A DNA stretch of 64,000 bases from Phytophthora colocasiae (taxonomy: Eukaryota; Oomycota; Peronosporomycetes; Peronosporales; Peronosporaceae). A program made the translations under genes and the position numbers. The notes under the pieces were generated by a model, which saw only the letters and a list, made by a program, of their open reading frames with translations, ran no database searches and was not told the origin of the DNA. Positions 19,957 through 32,041 of the stretch are shown piece after piece (the first letter of the stretch is position 1; each line of letters opens with the position of its first letter). The DNA lies in assembly GCA_018806915.1 (NCBI GenBank), contig JAGKQI010000054.1, forward strand, positions 1-64,000. Direction: 5' to 3'.

Positions 19957-20708
19957 CTTCTTTTGTCTTCCCCACATACTCACACTCTTTTGCCACGGCG
20001 GACCACTCTTCTAGACTTACATTGCACCCTACTTGGCCTGCAGCTACGTCTTCTCATTCATCTCGCCTCGAACAACGATGTCACAGTATGTTATTTTCAC
20101 CCACTCGACTATCTCGAGTGAAAACCGTCCGCAGTTATAATCCCGGGTATACAAGTCGTGCACAGATGACGGGCGTCATGCTCATGATAGAACGAGCAGT
20201 AACAGAGCATAGTAAGCTTGTCATAACATCGCCGCTTTTGGGACTCCGAAGACTTAGGCTGACGTATGAAGCCTACTAAGCCTACTCCTGACGGTCGGGC
20301 TGCTCTTGCTGTGGGCTAGTGCAGGTGCTCACCCTCCCGAGTCCGATGTACCAGACAGTCTAGTGCGCACCTTGTATCTAGTGTGTTTGTGTGCGGTGTG
20401 GTCTTAGTTGCGGTGATATGCAAGTGTCGATTTTTGACAATTTCATAAGGGTGGGGACGCTTTGACGCATTGCAGTTGGCCGTGTAGTCTGGCAGAGGTG
20501 ACGCCTGGACTGCAACGTTTCGATCATGTGGAGAGCAGTAGCGTCTGAGTGGCAATATGTTGTTGGTGCGCGCGTATGCGAGGTTGTCGGTGAGAATATA
20601 TGTGTTGCGTTTGGTGCGTTTTGGTGCGTTTTGGTGCGTTTGGTGAGTGTGTGGTTGTGGTTAGGTAAGGGCGTGTGAGGAAAGTGGTAAAGTTTTTAAT
20701 TGTGCGAT

Positions 20709-20789
20709 GACAGCTTGGCCGAGTGGTTAAGGCGTTAGCCTGCTAAGTTAATGGGGCAACCCGCGTGAGTTCGAATCTCACAGCTGTCG
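20709..20789 (+). tRNA. tRNA-Ser(GCT), unit 4
   Basis: Identical to the unit 2 reference copy; first of the long (2.03-kb) units. Confidence 0.97.
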
Positions 20790-21011
20790 TTTTCCTTTTC
20801 TCCACGCCACATTCAAGAACCATCGCTGTGGCCACTTGTCCTAATCTAATCAGTCGACGAAGAGAAGGAAGGCTCAGTAGAAAGGTATTGCTCGAATGTG
20901 TCAAGTCATTTCATTCTTGTCCATGGCCGTTTGCTTGAATGGAGTGAAGTGGTTCTGGATGTGAGGCCCAAATCCGGCACTTATAGGTATGCGGCGCAGT
21001 GGCTAGGCAGG

Positions 21012-21034
21012 AACCACTTCGGTGGTCATCCGTA

Positions 21035-21065
<31 letters not shown>

Positions 21066-21115
21066 GGCCCCTGCGCAAGGATGACACGCATAAATCGAGA
21101 AGTATCGCACTTTTT
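21012..21115 (+). ncRNA. U6 snRNA, unit 4
   Basis: Identical to the unit 1 reference. Confidence 0.96.
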
Positions 21116-21265
21116 GCTGGCAGCCGCCTTGGTGCCTTTGGTGTGGAATGAGCAGACAGTTTTGTTCTCACCATCGTGTGATTGCGTTTGGGATGTAGCG
21201 ATGCAAGAAGAAGCAGCTGTGTAAGTTTGCAGCATGGACACGCAGGCATGCAAAAGCACAAAGGA

Positions 21266-21337
21266 TGAGGGAAGAGGGGATCGAACCCCCGACCGCTGGG
21301 ACTGGAATCCAGCGCTCTACCACTGAGCTATTCCCCC
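21266..21337 (-). tRNA. tRNA-Trp(CCA), unit 4
   Basis: Identical to the unit 3 reference (72 nt). Confidence 0.9.
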
Positions 21338-21803
21338 AACACAAAACGAAAACTGCAACACAAACCAACAACACACAGCCACCACACAACACCATTTACC
21401 CCACATTCGCACCTAACGCTTTCAATACCCATAACTGCTACTACATAACCGGGCGATTTCCTCATTGGCTTTGCGTCGGTATGATATGGTAGCCTCTTTT
21501 CTTCTTCACTTTTTCTTACGGCTGCGTGATGCTGCCTGAACGAGAGGCACATGCATTTGTGGAATTTGTGGCATTTGTGGAATGCGAGCCATGCATGTAG
21601 ACGGCGGAGGTAATAGTGGAACTGGCATCGAGTTTGCAGTGTGGTGCATGTAGGTGAGGTGGATTAGTGTCGCGCAGTTGGAAGTAGGTTGTGTGTTTTG
21701 TTGCGTCCAGTTCCAGTATGTTGGTTTTTGTGTTTTTGTGTTTTTGTGTTTTTGTGTTTTTGCGTTTTTGCGTTTTTGCGTTTTGTGATGTGTTGATTCG
21801 TAC

Positions 21804-21875
21804 GCCCCTATAGCTCAGTGGTAGAGCACTCGCTTCGTAAGCGAAAGGTCGGTGGTTCGATCCCGCCTGGGGGCT
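21804..21875 (+). tRNA. tRNA-Thr(CGT), unit 4
   Basis: Identical to the unit 2 reference. Confidence 0.93.
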
Positions 21876-22411
21876 CTTCTTTTGTCTTCCCCACATACTC
21901 ACACTCTTTTGCCACGGCGGACCACTCTTCTAGACTAACATTGCACCCTACTTGGCCTGCAGCTACGTCTTCTCATTCATCTCGCCTCGAACAACGATGT
22001 CACAGTATGTTATTTTCACCCACTCTCGACTATCTCGAGTGAAAACCGTCCGCAGTTATAATCCCGGGTATACAAGTCGTGCACAGATGACGGGCGTCAT
22101 GCTCATGATAGAACGAGCAGTAACAGAGCATAGTAAGCTTGTCATAACATCGCCGCTTTTGGGACTCCGAAGACTTAGGCTGACGTATGAAGCCTACTAA
22201 GCCTACTCCTGACGGTCGGGCTGCTCTTGCTGTGGGCTAGTGCAGGTGCTCACCCTCCCGAGTCCGATGTACCAGACAGTCTAGTGCGCACCTTGTATCT
22301 AGTGTGTTTGTGTGCGGTGTGGTCTTAGTTGCGGTGATATGCAAGTGTCGATTTTTGACAATTTCATAAGGGTGGGGACGCTTTGACGCATTGCAGTTGG
22401 TCGTGTAGTCT

Positions 22412-22657
22412 GGCAGAGGTGACGCCTGGACTGCAACGTTTCGATCATGTGGAGAGCAGTAGCGTCTGAGTGGCAATATGTTGTTGGTGCGCGTATGCGA
22501 GGTTGTCGGTGAGAATAGATGCGTGTTACGTTTTGGCAGAGGTGACGCCTGGACTGCAACGTTTCGATCATGTGGAGAGCAGTAGCGTCTGAGTGGCAAT
22601 ATGTTGTTGGTGCGCGCGTATGCGAGGTTGTCGGTGAGAATATATGTGTGTTGCGTT
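22412..22657. repeat. 123-bp internal duplication that defines the long unit class
   Basis: The block GGCAGAGGTGACGCC... occurs at 22412 and again at 22535 (period 123 bp). Units 1-3 have one copy of this block (for example near 16671); units 4-14 have two, accounting for the step from about 1.91 to about 2.03 kb. Unit 15 ends before this position. Confidence 0.85.
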
Positions 22658-22745
22658 TTGGTGCGTTTTGGTGCGTTTGGTGAGTGTGTGGTTGTGGTTA
22701 GGTAAGGGCGTGTGAGGAAAGTGGTAAAGTTTTTAATTGTGCGAT

Positions 22746-22826
22746 GACAGCTTGGCCGAGTGGTTAAGGCGTTAGCCTGCTAAGTTAATGGGGCAACCCG
22801 CGTGAGTTCGAATCTCACAGCTGTCG
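22746..22826 (+). tRNA. tRNA-Ser(GCT), unit 5
   Basis: Identical to the unit 2 reference copy. Confidence 0.97.
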
Positions 22827-23048
22827 TTTTCCTTTTCTCCATGCCACATTCAAGAACCATCGCTGTGGCCACTTGTCCTAATCTAATCAGTCGACGAAGA
22901 GAAGGAAGGCTCAGTAGAAAGGTGTTGCTCGAATGTGTCAAGTCATTTCATTCTTGTCCATGGCCGTTTGCTTGAATGGAGTGAAGTGGTTCTGGATGTG
23001 AGGCCCAAATCCGGCACTTATAGGTATGCGGCGCAGTGGCTAGGCAGG

Positions 23049-23071
23049 AACCACTTCGGTGGTCATCCGTA

Positions 23072-23102
<31 letters not shown>

Positions 23103-23152
23103 GGCCCCTGCGCAAGGATGACACGCATAAATCGAGAAGTATCGCACTTTTT
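23049..23152 (+). ncRNA. U6 snRNA, unit 5
   Basis: Identical to the unit 1 reference. Confidence 0.96.
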
Positions 23153-23302
23153 GCTGGCAGCCGCCTTGGTGCCTTTGGTGTGGAATGAGCAGACAGTTTT
23201 GTTCTCACCATCGTGTGATTGCGTTTGGGATGTAGCGATGCAAGAAGAAGCAGCTGTGTAAGTTTGCAGCATGGACACGCAGGCATGCAAAAGCACAAAG
23301 GA

Positions 23303-23371
23303 TGAGGGAAGAGGATCGAACCCCGACCGCTGGGACTGGAATCCAGCGCTCTACCACTGAGCTATTCCCCC
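23303..23371 (-). tRNA. tRNA-Trp(CCA), unit 5, T arm 3 nt short
   Basis: The same 69-nt form as unit 2 (two G and one C missing in the T-stem runs). Confidence 0.72.
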
Positions 23372-23837
23372 AACACAAAACGAAAACTGCAACACAAACC
23401 AACAACACACAGCCACCACACAACACCATTCATCCCACATTCGCACCTAACGCTTTCAATACCCATAACTGCTACTACATAACCGGGCGATTTCCTCATT
23501 GGCTTTGCGTCGGTATGATATGGTAGCCTCTTTTCTTCTTCACTTTTTCTTACGGCTGCGTGATGCTGCCTGAACGAGAGGCACATGCATTTGTGGAATT
23601 TGTGGCATTTGTGGAATGCGAGCCATGCATGTAGACGGCGGAGGTAATAGTGGAACTGGCATCGAGTTTGCAGTGTGGTGCATGTAGGTGAGGTGGATTA
23701 GTGTCGCGCAGTTGGAAGTAGGTTGTGTGTTTTGTTGCGTCCAGTTCCAGTATGTTGGTTTTTGTGTTTTTGTGTTTTTGTGTTTTTGTGTTTTTGCGTT
23801 TTTGCGTTTTTGCGTTTTGTGATGTGTTGATTCGTAC

Positions 23838-23906
23838 GCTATAGCTCAGTGGTAGAGCACTCGCTTCGTAAGCGAAAGGTCGGTGGTTCGATCCCGCCTG
23901 GGGGCT
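23838..23906 (+). pseudogene. tRNA-Thr(CGT), unit 5, 5' acceptor damaged
   Basis: Three C of the 5' acceptor strand are missing (GCTATAG instead of GCCCCTATAG), so the acceptor stem cannot form normally. The rest matches the reference, including anticodon CGT. The downstream flank also has a base change (CTCTCC). Confidence 0.8.
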
Positions 23907-24776
23907 CTCCTTTTGTCTTCCCCACATACCCACACTCTTTTGCCACGGCGGACCACTCTTCTAGACTAACATTGCACCCTACTTGGCCTGCAGCTACGTC
24001 TTCTCATTCATCTCGCCTCGAACAACGATGTCACAGTATGTTATTTTCACCCACTCTGGACTATCTCGAGTGAAAACCGTCCGCAGTTATAATCCCCGGT
24101 ATACAAGTCGTGCACAGATGACGGGCGTCATGCTCATGATAGAACGAGCAGTAACAGAGCATAGTAAGCTTGTCATAACATCGCCGCTTTTGGGACTCCG
24201 AAGACTTAGGCTGACGTATGAAGCCTACTAAGCCTACTCCTGACGGTCGGGCTGCTCTTGCTGTGGGCTAGTGCAGGTGCTCACCCTCCCGAGTCCGATG
24301 TACCAGACAGTCTAGTGCGCACCTTGTATCTAGTGTGTTTGTGTGCGGTGTGGTCTTAGTTGCGGTGATATGCAAGTGTCGATTTTTGACAATTTCATAA
24401 GGGTGGGGACGCTTTGACGCATTGCAGTTGGTCGTGTAGTCTGGCAGAGGTGACGCCTGGACTGCAACGTTTCGATCATGTGGAGAGCAGTAGCGTCTGA
24501 GTGGCAATATGTTGTTGGTGCGCGTATGCGAGGTTGTCGGTGAGAATAGATGCGTGTTACGTTTTGGCAGAGGTGACGCCTGGACTGCAACGTTTCGATC
24601 ATGTGGAGAGCAGTAGCGTCTGAGTGGCAATATGTTGTTGGTGCGCGCGTATGCGAGGTTGTCGGTGAGAATATATGTGTGTTGCGTTTTGGTGCGTTTT
24701 GGTGCGTTTGGTGAGTGTGTGGTTGTGGTTAGGTAAGGGCGTGTGAGGAAAGTGGTAAAGTTTGTAATTGTGCGAT

Positions 24777-24857
24777 GACAGCTTGGCCGAGTGGTTAAGG
24801 CGTTAGCCTGCTAAGTTAATGGGGCAACCCGCGTGAGTTCGAATCTCACAGCTGTCG
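24777..24857 (+). tRNA. tRNA-Ser(GCT), unit 6
   Basis: Identical to the unit 2 reference copy. Confidence 0.97.
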
Positions 24858-25079
24858 TTTTCCTTTTCTCCATGCCACATTCAAGAACCATCGCTGTGGC
24901 CACTTGTCCTAATCTAATCAGTCGACGAAGAGAAGGAAGGCTCAGTAGAAAGGTGTTGCTCGAATGTGTCAAGTCATTTCATTCTTGTCCATGGCCGTTT
25001 GCTTGAATGGAGTGAAGTGGTTCTGGATGTGAGGCCCAAATCCGGCACTTATAGGTATGCGGCGCAGTGGCTAGACAGG

Positions 25080-25102
25080 AACCACTTCGGTGGTCATCCG
25101 TA

Positions 25103-25133
<31 letters not shown>

Positions 25134-25182
25134 GGCCCCTGCGCAAGGATGACACGCATAAATCGAGAAGTATCGCACTTTT
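25080..25182 (+). ncRNA. U6 snRNA, unit 6 (four-T terminator)
   Basis: Matches the reference except for one T fewer in the terminator. Units 6-8 and 10-15 have CTAGACAGG just upstream instead of the CTAGGCAGG of units 1-5. Confidence 0.95.
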
Positions 25183-25332
25183 GCTGGCAGCCGCCTTGGT
25201 GCCTTTGGTGTGGAATGAGCAGACAGTTTTGTTCTCACCATCGTGTGATTGCGTTTGGGATGTAGCGATGCAAGAAGAAGCAGCTGTGTAAGTTTGCAGC
25301 ATGGACACGCAGGCATGCAAAAGCACAAAGGA

Positions 25333-25404
25333 TGAGGGAAGAGGGGATCGAACCCCCGACCGCTGGGACTGGAATCCAGCGCTCTACCACTGAGCTATTC
25401 CCCC
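25333..25404 (-). tRNA. tRNA-Trp(CCA), unit 6
   Basis: Identical to the unit 3 reference. Confidence 0.9.
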
Positions 25405-25869
25405 AACACAAAACGAAAACTGCAACACAAACCAACAACACACAGCCACCACACAACACCATTCATCCCACATTCGCACCTAACGCTTTCAATACCCATA
25501 ACTGCTACTACATAACCGGGCGATTTCCTCATTGGCTTTGCGTCGGTATGATATGGTAGCCTCTTTTCTTCTTCACTTTTTCTTACGGCTGCGTGATGCT
25601 GCCTGAACGAGAGGCACATGCATTTGTGGAATTTGTGGCATTTGTGGAATGCGAGCCATGCATGTAGACGGCGGAGGTAATAGTGGAACTGGCATCGAGT
25701 TTGCAGTGTGGTGCATGTAGGTGAGGTGGATTAGTGTCGCGCAGTTGGAAGTAGGTTGTGTGTTTTGTTGCGTCCAGTTCCAGTATGTTGGTTTTGTGTT
25801 TTTGTGTTTTTGTGTTTTTGTGTTTTTGCGTTTTTGAGATTTTGCGTTTTGTGATGTGTTGATTCGTAC

Positions 25870-25941
25870 GCCCCTATAGCTCAGTGGTAGAGCACTCGCT
25901 TCGTAAGCGAAAGGTCGGTGGTTCGATCCCGCCTGGGGGCT
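25870..25941 (+). tRNA. tRNA-Thr(CGT), unit 6
   Basis: Identical to the unit 2 reference. Confidence 0.93.
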
Positions 25942-26820
25942 CTTCTTTTGTCTTCCCACATACTCACACTCTTTTGCCACGGCGGACCACTCTTCTAGAC
26001 TTACATTGCACCCTACTTGGCCTGCAGCTACGTCTTCTCATTCATCTCGCCTCGAACAACGATGTCACAGTATGTTATTTTCACCCACTCTGGACTATCT
26101 CGAGTGAAAACCGTCCGCAGTTATAATCCCCGGTATACAAGTCGTGCACAGATGACGGGCGTCATGCTCATGATAGAACGAGCAGTAACAGAGCATAGTA
26201 AGCTTGTCATAACATCGCCGCTTTTGGGACTCCGAAGACTTAGGCTGACGTATGAAGCCTACTAAGCCTACTCCTGACGGTCGGGCTGCTCTTGCTGTGG
26301 GCTAGTGCAGGTGCTCACCCTCCCGAGTCCGATGTACCAGACAGTCTAGTGCGCACCTTGTATCTAGTGTGTTTGTGTGCGGTGTGGTCTTAGTTGCGGT
26401 GATATGCAAGTGTCGATTTTTGACAATTTCATAAGGGTGGGGACGCTTTGACGCATTGCAGTTGGTCGTGTAGTCTGGCAGAGGTGACGCCTGGACTGCA
26501 ACGTTTCGATCATGTGGAGAGCAGTAGCGTCTGAGTGGCAATATGTTGTTGGTGCGCGTATGCGAGGTTGTCGGTGAGAATAGATGCGTGTTACGTTTTG
26601 GCAGAGGTGACGCCTGGACTGCAACGTTTCGATCATGTGGAGAGCAGTAGCGTCTGAGTGGCAATATGTTGTTGGTGCGCGCGTATGCGAGGTTGTCGGT
26701 GAGAATATATGTGTGTTGCGTTTTGGTGCGTTTTGGTGCGTTTTGGTGCGTTTGGTGAGTGTGTGGTTGTGGTTAGGTAAGGGCGTGTGAGGAAAGTGGT
26801 AAAGTTTTTAATTGTGCGAT

Positions 26821-26901
26821 GACAGCTTGGCCGAGTGGTTAAGGCGTTAGCCTGCTAAGTTAATGGGGCAACCCGCGTGAGTTCGAATCTCACAGCTGTC
26901 G
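26821..26901 (+). tRNA. tRNA-Ser(GCT), unit 7
   Basis: Identical to the unit 2 reference copy. Confidence 0.97.
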
Positions 26902-27123
26902 TTTTCCTTTTCTCCATGCCACATTCAAGAACCATCGCTGTGGCCACTTGTCCTAATCTAATCAGTCGACGAAGAGAAGGAAGGCTCAGTAGAAAGGTGT
27001 TGCTCGAATGTGTCAAGTCATTTCATTCTTGTCCATGGCCGTTTGCTTGAATGGAGTGAAGTGGTTCTGGATGTGAGGCCCAAATCCGGCACTTATAGGT
27101 ATGCGGCGCAGTGGCTAGACAGG

Positions 27124-27144
27124 AACCACTTCGGTGGTCATCCG

Positions 27145-27176
<32 letters not shown>

Positions 27177-27226
27177 GGCCCCTGCGCAAGGATGACACGC
27201 ATAAATCGAGAAGTATCGCACTTTTT
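27124..27226 (+). ncRNA. U6 snRNA, unit 7 (one A fewer)
   Basis: GTAAAATTGG replaces GTAAAAATTGG just before the ACAGAGA region; otherwise as the reference, five-T terminator. Confidence 0.94.
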
Positions 27227-27376
27227 GCTGGCAGCCGCCTTGGTGCCTTTGGTGTGGAATGAGCAGACAGTTTTGTTCTCACCATCGTGTGATTGTGTTT
27301 GGGATGTAGCGATGCAAGAAGAAGCAGCTGTGTAAGTTTGCAGCATGGACACGCAGGCATGCAAAAGCACAAAGGA

Positions 27377-27446
27377 TGAGGGAAGAGGATCGAACCCCCG
27401 ACCGCTGGGACTGGAATCCAGCGCTCTACCACTGAGCTATTCCCCC
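27377..27446 (-). tRNA. tRNA-Trp(CCA), unit 7, T stem 2 nt short
   Basis: The same 70-nt form as unit 1 (GG instead of GGGG in the T stem). Confidence 0.75.
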
Positions 27447-27904
27447 AACACAAAACGAAAACTGCAACACAAACCAACAACACACAGCCACCACACAACA
27501 CCATTCATCCCACATTCGCACCTAACGCTTTCAATACCCATAACTGCTACTACATAACCGGGCGATTTCCTCATTGGCTTTGCGTCGGTATGATATGGTA
27601 GCCTCTTTTCTTCTTCACTTTTTCTTACGGCTGCGTGATGCTGCCTGAACGAGAGGCACATGCATTTGTGGAATTTGTGGCATTTGTGGAATGCGAGCCA
27701 TGCATGTAGACGGCGGAGGTAATAGTGGAACTGGCATCGAGTTTGCAGTGTGGTGCATGTAGGTGAGGTGGATTAGTGTCGCGCAGTTGGAAGTAGGTTG
27801 TGTGTTTTGTTGCGTCCAGTTCCAGTATGTTGGTTTTTGTGTTTTTGTGTTTTTGTGTTTTTGCGTTTTTGCGTTTTTGCGTTTTGTGATGTGTTGATTC
27901 GTAC

Positions 27905-27976
27905 GCCCCTATAGCTCAGTGGTAGAGCACTCGCTTCGTAAGCGAAAGGTCGGTGGTTCGATCCCGCCTGGGGGCT
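27905..27976 (+). tRNA. tRNA-Thr(CGT), unit 7
   Basis: Identical to the unit 2 reference. Confidence 0.93.
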
Positions 27977-28846
27977 CTTCTTTTGTCTTCCCCACATACT
28001 CACACTCTTTTGCCACGGCGGACCACTCTTCTAGACTTACATTGCACCCTACTTGGCCTGCAGCTACGTCTTCTCATTCATCTCGCCTCGAACAACGATG
28101 TCACAGTATGTTATTTTCACCCACTCTGGACTATCTCGAGTGAAAACCGTCCGCAGTTATAATCCCCGGTATACAAGTCGTGCACAGATGACGGGCGTCA
28201 TGCTCATGATAGAACGAGCAGTAACAGAGCATAGTAAGCTTGTCATAACATCGCCGCTTTTGGGACTCCGAAGACTTAGGCTGACGTATGAAGCCTACTA
28301 AGCCTACTCCTGACGGTCGGGCTGCTCTTGCTGTGGGCTAGTGCAGGTGCTCACCCTCCCGAGTCCGATGTACCAGACAGTCTAGTGCGCACCTTGTATC
28401 TAGTGTGTTTGTGTGCGGTGTGGTCTTAGTTGCGGTGATATGCAAGTGTCGATTTTTGACAATTTCATAAGGGTGGGGACGCTTTGACGCATTGCAGTTG
28501 GTCGTGTAGTCTGGCAGAGGTGACGCCTGGACTGCAACGTTTCGATCATGTGGAGAGCAGTAGCGTCTGAGTGGCAATATGTTGTTGGTGCGCGTATGCG
28601 AGGTTGTCGGTGAGAATAGATGCGTGTTACGTTTTGGCAGAGGTGACGCCTGGACTGCAACGTTTCGATCATGTGGAGAGCAGTAGCGTCTGAGTGGCAA
28701 TATGTTGTTGGTGCGCGCGTATGCGAGGTTGTCGGTGAGAATATATGTGTGTTGCGTTTTGGTGCGTTTTGGTGCGTTTGGTGAGTGTGTGGTTGTGGTT
28801 AGGTAAGGGCGTGTGAGGAAAGTGGTAAAGTTTTTAATTGTGCGAT

Positions 28847-28927
28847 GACAGCTTGGCCGAGTGGTTAAGGCGTTAGCCTGCTAAGTTAATGGGGCAACCC
28901 GCGTGAGTTCGAATCTCACAGCTGTCG
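28847..28927 (+). tRNA. tRNA-Ser(GCT), unit 8
   Basis: Identical to the unit 2 reference copy. Confidence 0.97.
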
Positions 28928-29149
28928 TTTTCCTTTTCTCCATGCCACATTCAAGAACCATCGCTGTGGCCACTTGTCCTAATCTAATCAGTCGACGAAG
29001 AGAAGGAAGGCTCAGTAGAAAGGTGTTGCTCGAATGTGTCAAGTCATTTCATTCTTGTCCATGGCCGTTTGCTTGAATGGAGTGAAGTGGTTCTGGATGT
29101 GAGGCCCAAATCCGGCACTTATAGGTATGCGGCGCAGTGGCTAGACAGG

Positions 29150-29172
29150 AACCACTTCGGTGGTCATCCGTA

Positions 29173-29203
<31 letters not shown>

Positions 29204-29253
29204 GGCCCCTGCGCAAGGATGACACGCATAAATCGAGAAGTATCGCACTTTTT
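29150..29253 (+). ncRNA. U6 snRNA, unit 8
   Basis: Identical to the unit 1 reference. Confidence 0.96.
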
Positions 29254-29403
29254 GCTGGCAGCCGCCTTGGTGCCTTTGGTGTGGAATGAGCAGACAGTTT
29301 TGTTCTCACCATCGTGTGATTGCGTTTGGGATGTAGCGATGCAAGAAGAAGCAGCTGTGTAAGTTTGCAGCATGGACACGCAGGCATGCAAAAGCACAAA
29401 GGA

Positions 29404-29463
29404 TGAGGGAAGAGGGGATCGCTGGGACTAGAATCCAGCGCTCTACCACTGAGCTATTCCCCC
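29404..29463 (-). pseudogene. tRNA-Trp pseudogene, unit 8, with CTA anticodon
   Basis: 60 nt: twelve bases of the T arm and variable loop are deleted (GAACCCCCGACC on the plus strand), removing box B. In addition the anticodon loop reads TTCTAGT instead of TTCCAGT, so the anticodon is CTA, complementary to the UAG stop codon. Without box B and a T arm it is unlikely to be transcribed or folded, so suppressor activity is not expected. Confidence 0.88.
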
Positions 29464-29927
29464 AACACAAAACGAAAACTGCAACACAAACCAACAACAC
29501 ACAGCCACCACACAACACCATTCATCCCACATTCGCACCTAACGCTTTCAATACCCATAACTGCTACTACATAACCGGGCGATTTCCTCATTGGCTTTGC
29601 GTCGGTATGATATGGTAGCCTCTTTTCTTCTTCACTTTTTCTTACGGCTGCGTGATGCTGCCTGAACGAGAGGCACATGCATTTGTGGAATTTGTGGCAT
29701 TTGTGGAATGCGAGCCATGCATGTAGACGGCGGAGGTAATAGTGGAACTGGCATCGAGTTTGCAGTGTGGTGCATGTAGGTGAGGTGGATTAGTGTCGCG
29801 CAGTTGGAAGTAGGTTGTGTGTTTTGTTGCGTCCAGTTCCAGTATGTTGGTTTTGGTGTTTTTGTGTTTTTGTTTTTGTTTTTTTGCGTTTTTGAGATTT
29901 TGCGTTTTGTGATGTGTTGATTCGTAC

Positions 29928-29999
29928 GCCCCTATAGCTCAGTGGTAGAGCACTCGCTTCGTAAGCGAAAGGTCGGTGGTTCTGATCCCGCCTGGGGCT
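29928..29999 (+). tRNA. tRNA-Thr(CGT), unit 8, variant T loop
   Basis: One T is inserted in the T loop (TTCTGATCC, which disrupts box B) and one G is lost from the 3' acceptor strand. Anticodon CGT is kept. Probably impaired; unit 8 is the most damaged unit of the array. Confidence 0.7.
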
Positions 30000-30877
30000 C
30001 TTCTTTTGTCTTCCCCACATACTCACACTCTTTTGCCACGGCGGACCACTCTTCTAGACTTACATTGCACCCTACTTGGCCTGCAGCTACGTCTTCTCAT
30101 TCATCTCGCCTCGAACAACGATGTCACAGTATGTTATTTTCACCCACTCTGGACTATCTCGAGTGAAAACCGTCCGCAGTTATAATCCCCGGTATACAAG
30201 TCGTGCACAGATGACGGGCGTCATGCTCATGATAGAACGAGCAGTAACAGAGCATAGTAAGCTTGTCATAACATCGCCGCTTTTGGGACTCCGAAGACTT
30301 AGGCTGACGTATGAAGCCTACTAAGCCTACTCCTGACGGTCGGGCTGCTCTTGCTGTGGGCTAGTGCAGGTGCTCACCCTCCCGAGTCCGATGTACCAGA
30401 CAGTCTAGTGCGCACCTTGTATCTAGTGTGTTTGTGTGCGGTGTGGTCTTAGTTGCGGTGATATGCAAGTGTCGATTTTTGACAATTTCATAAGGGTGGG
30501 GACGCTTTGACGCATTGCAGTTGGTCGTGTAGTCTGGCAGAGGTGACGCCTGGACTGCAACGTTTCGATCATGTGGAGAGCAGTAGCGTCTGAGTGGCAA
30601 TATGTTGTTGGTGCGCGTATGCGAGGTTGTCGGTGAGAATAGATGCGTGTTACGTTTTGGCAGAGGTGACGCCTGGACTGCAACGTTTCGATCATGTGGA
30701 GAGCAGTAGCGTCTGAGTGGCAATATGTTGTTGGTGCGCGCGTATGCGAGGTTGTCGGTGAGAATATATGTGTTGCGTTTTGGTGCGTTTTGGTGCGTTT
30801 TGGTGCGTTTGGTGAGTGTGTGGTTGTGGTTAGGTAAGGGCGTGTGAGGAAAGTGGTAAAGTTTTTAATTGTGCGAT

Positions 30878-30958
30878 GACAGCTTGGCCGAGTGGTTAAG
30901 GCGTTAGCCTGCTAAGTTAATGGGGCAACCCGCGTGAGTTCGAATCTCACAGCTGTCG
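30878..30958 (+). tRNA. tRNA-Ser(GCT), unit 9
   Basis: Identical to the unit 2 reference copy. Confidence 0.97.
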
Positions 30959-31180
30959 TTTTCCTTTTCTCCATGCCACATTCAAGAACCATCGCTGTGG
31001 CCACTTGTCCTAATCTAATCAGTCGACGAAGAGAAGGAAGGCTCAGTAGAAAGGTGTTGCTCGAATGTGTCAAGTCATTTCATTCTTGTCCATGGCCGTT
31101 TGCTTGAATGGAGTGAAGTGGTTCTGGATGTGAGGCCCAAATCCGGCACTTATAGGTATGCGGCGCAGTGGCTGAACAGG

Positions 31181-31201
31181 AACCACTTCGGTGGTCATCC
31201 G

Positions 31202-31233
<32 letters not shown>

Positions 31234-31281
31234 GGCCCCTGCGCAAGGATGACACGCATAAATCGAGAAGTATCGCACTTT
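31181..31281 (+). ncRNA. U6 snRNA, unit 9 (three-T end, one A fewer)
   Basis: The terminator run is only TTT, below the usual four-T minimum for efficient Pol III termination, and one A is missing in the GTAAAATT segment. The upstream flank reads CTGAACAGG, also unlike other units. Transcripts from this copy may read through. Confidence 0.9.
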
Positions 31282-31431
31282 GCTGGCAGCCGCCTTGGTG
31301 CCTTTGGTGTGGAATGAGCAGACAGTTTTGTTCTCACCATCGTGTGATTGCGTTTGGGATGTAGCGATGCAAGAAGAAGCAGCTGTGTAAGTTTGCAGCA
31401 TGGACACGCAGGCATGCAAAAGCACAAAGGA

Positions 31432-31503
31432 TGAGGGAAGAGGGGATCGAACCCCCGACCGCTGGGACTGGAATCCAGCGCTCTACCACTGAGCTATTCC
31501 CCC
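31432..31503 (-). tRNA. tRNA-Trp(CCA), unit 9
   Basis: Identical to the unit 3 reference. Confidence 0.9.
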
Positions 31504-31969
31504 AACACAAAACGAAAACTGCAACACAAACCAACAACACACAGCCACCACACAACACCATTCATCCCACATTCGCACCTAACGCTTTCAATACCCATAA
31601 CTGCTACTACATAACCGGGCGATTTCCTCATTGGCTTTGCGTCGGTATGATATGGTAGCCTCTTTTCTTCTTCACTTTTTCTTACGGCTGCGTGATGCTG
31701 CCTGAACGAGAGGCACATGCATTTGTGGAATTTGTGGCATTTGTGGAATGCGAGCCATGCATGTAGACGGCGGAGGTAATAGTGGAACTGGCATCGAGTT
31801 TGCAGTGTGGTGCATGTAGGTGAGGTGGATTAGTGTCGCGCAGTTGGAAGTAGGTTGTGTGTTTTGTTGCGTCCAGTTCCAGTATGTTGGTTTTTGTGTT
31901 TTTGTGTTTTTGTGTTTTTGTGTTTTTGCGTTTTTGAGATTTTGCGTTTTGTGATGTGTTGATTCGTAC

Positions 31970-32041
31970 GCCCCTATAGCTCAGTGGTAGAGCACTCGCT
32001 TCGTAAGCGAAAGGTCGGTGGTTCGATCCCGCCTGGGGGCT
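31970..32041 (+). tRNA. tRNA-Thr(CGT), unit 9
   Basis: Identical to the unit 2 reference. Confidence 0.93.
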
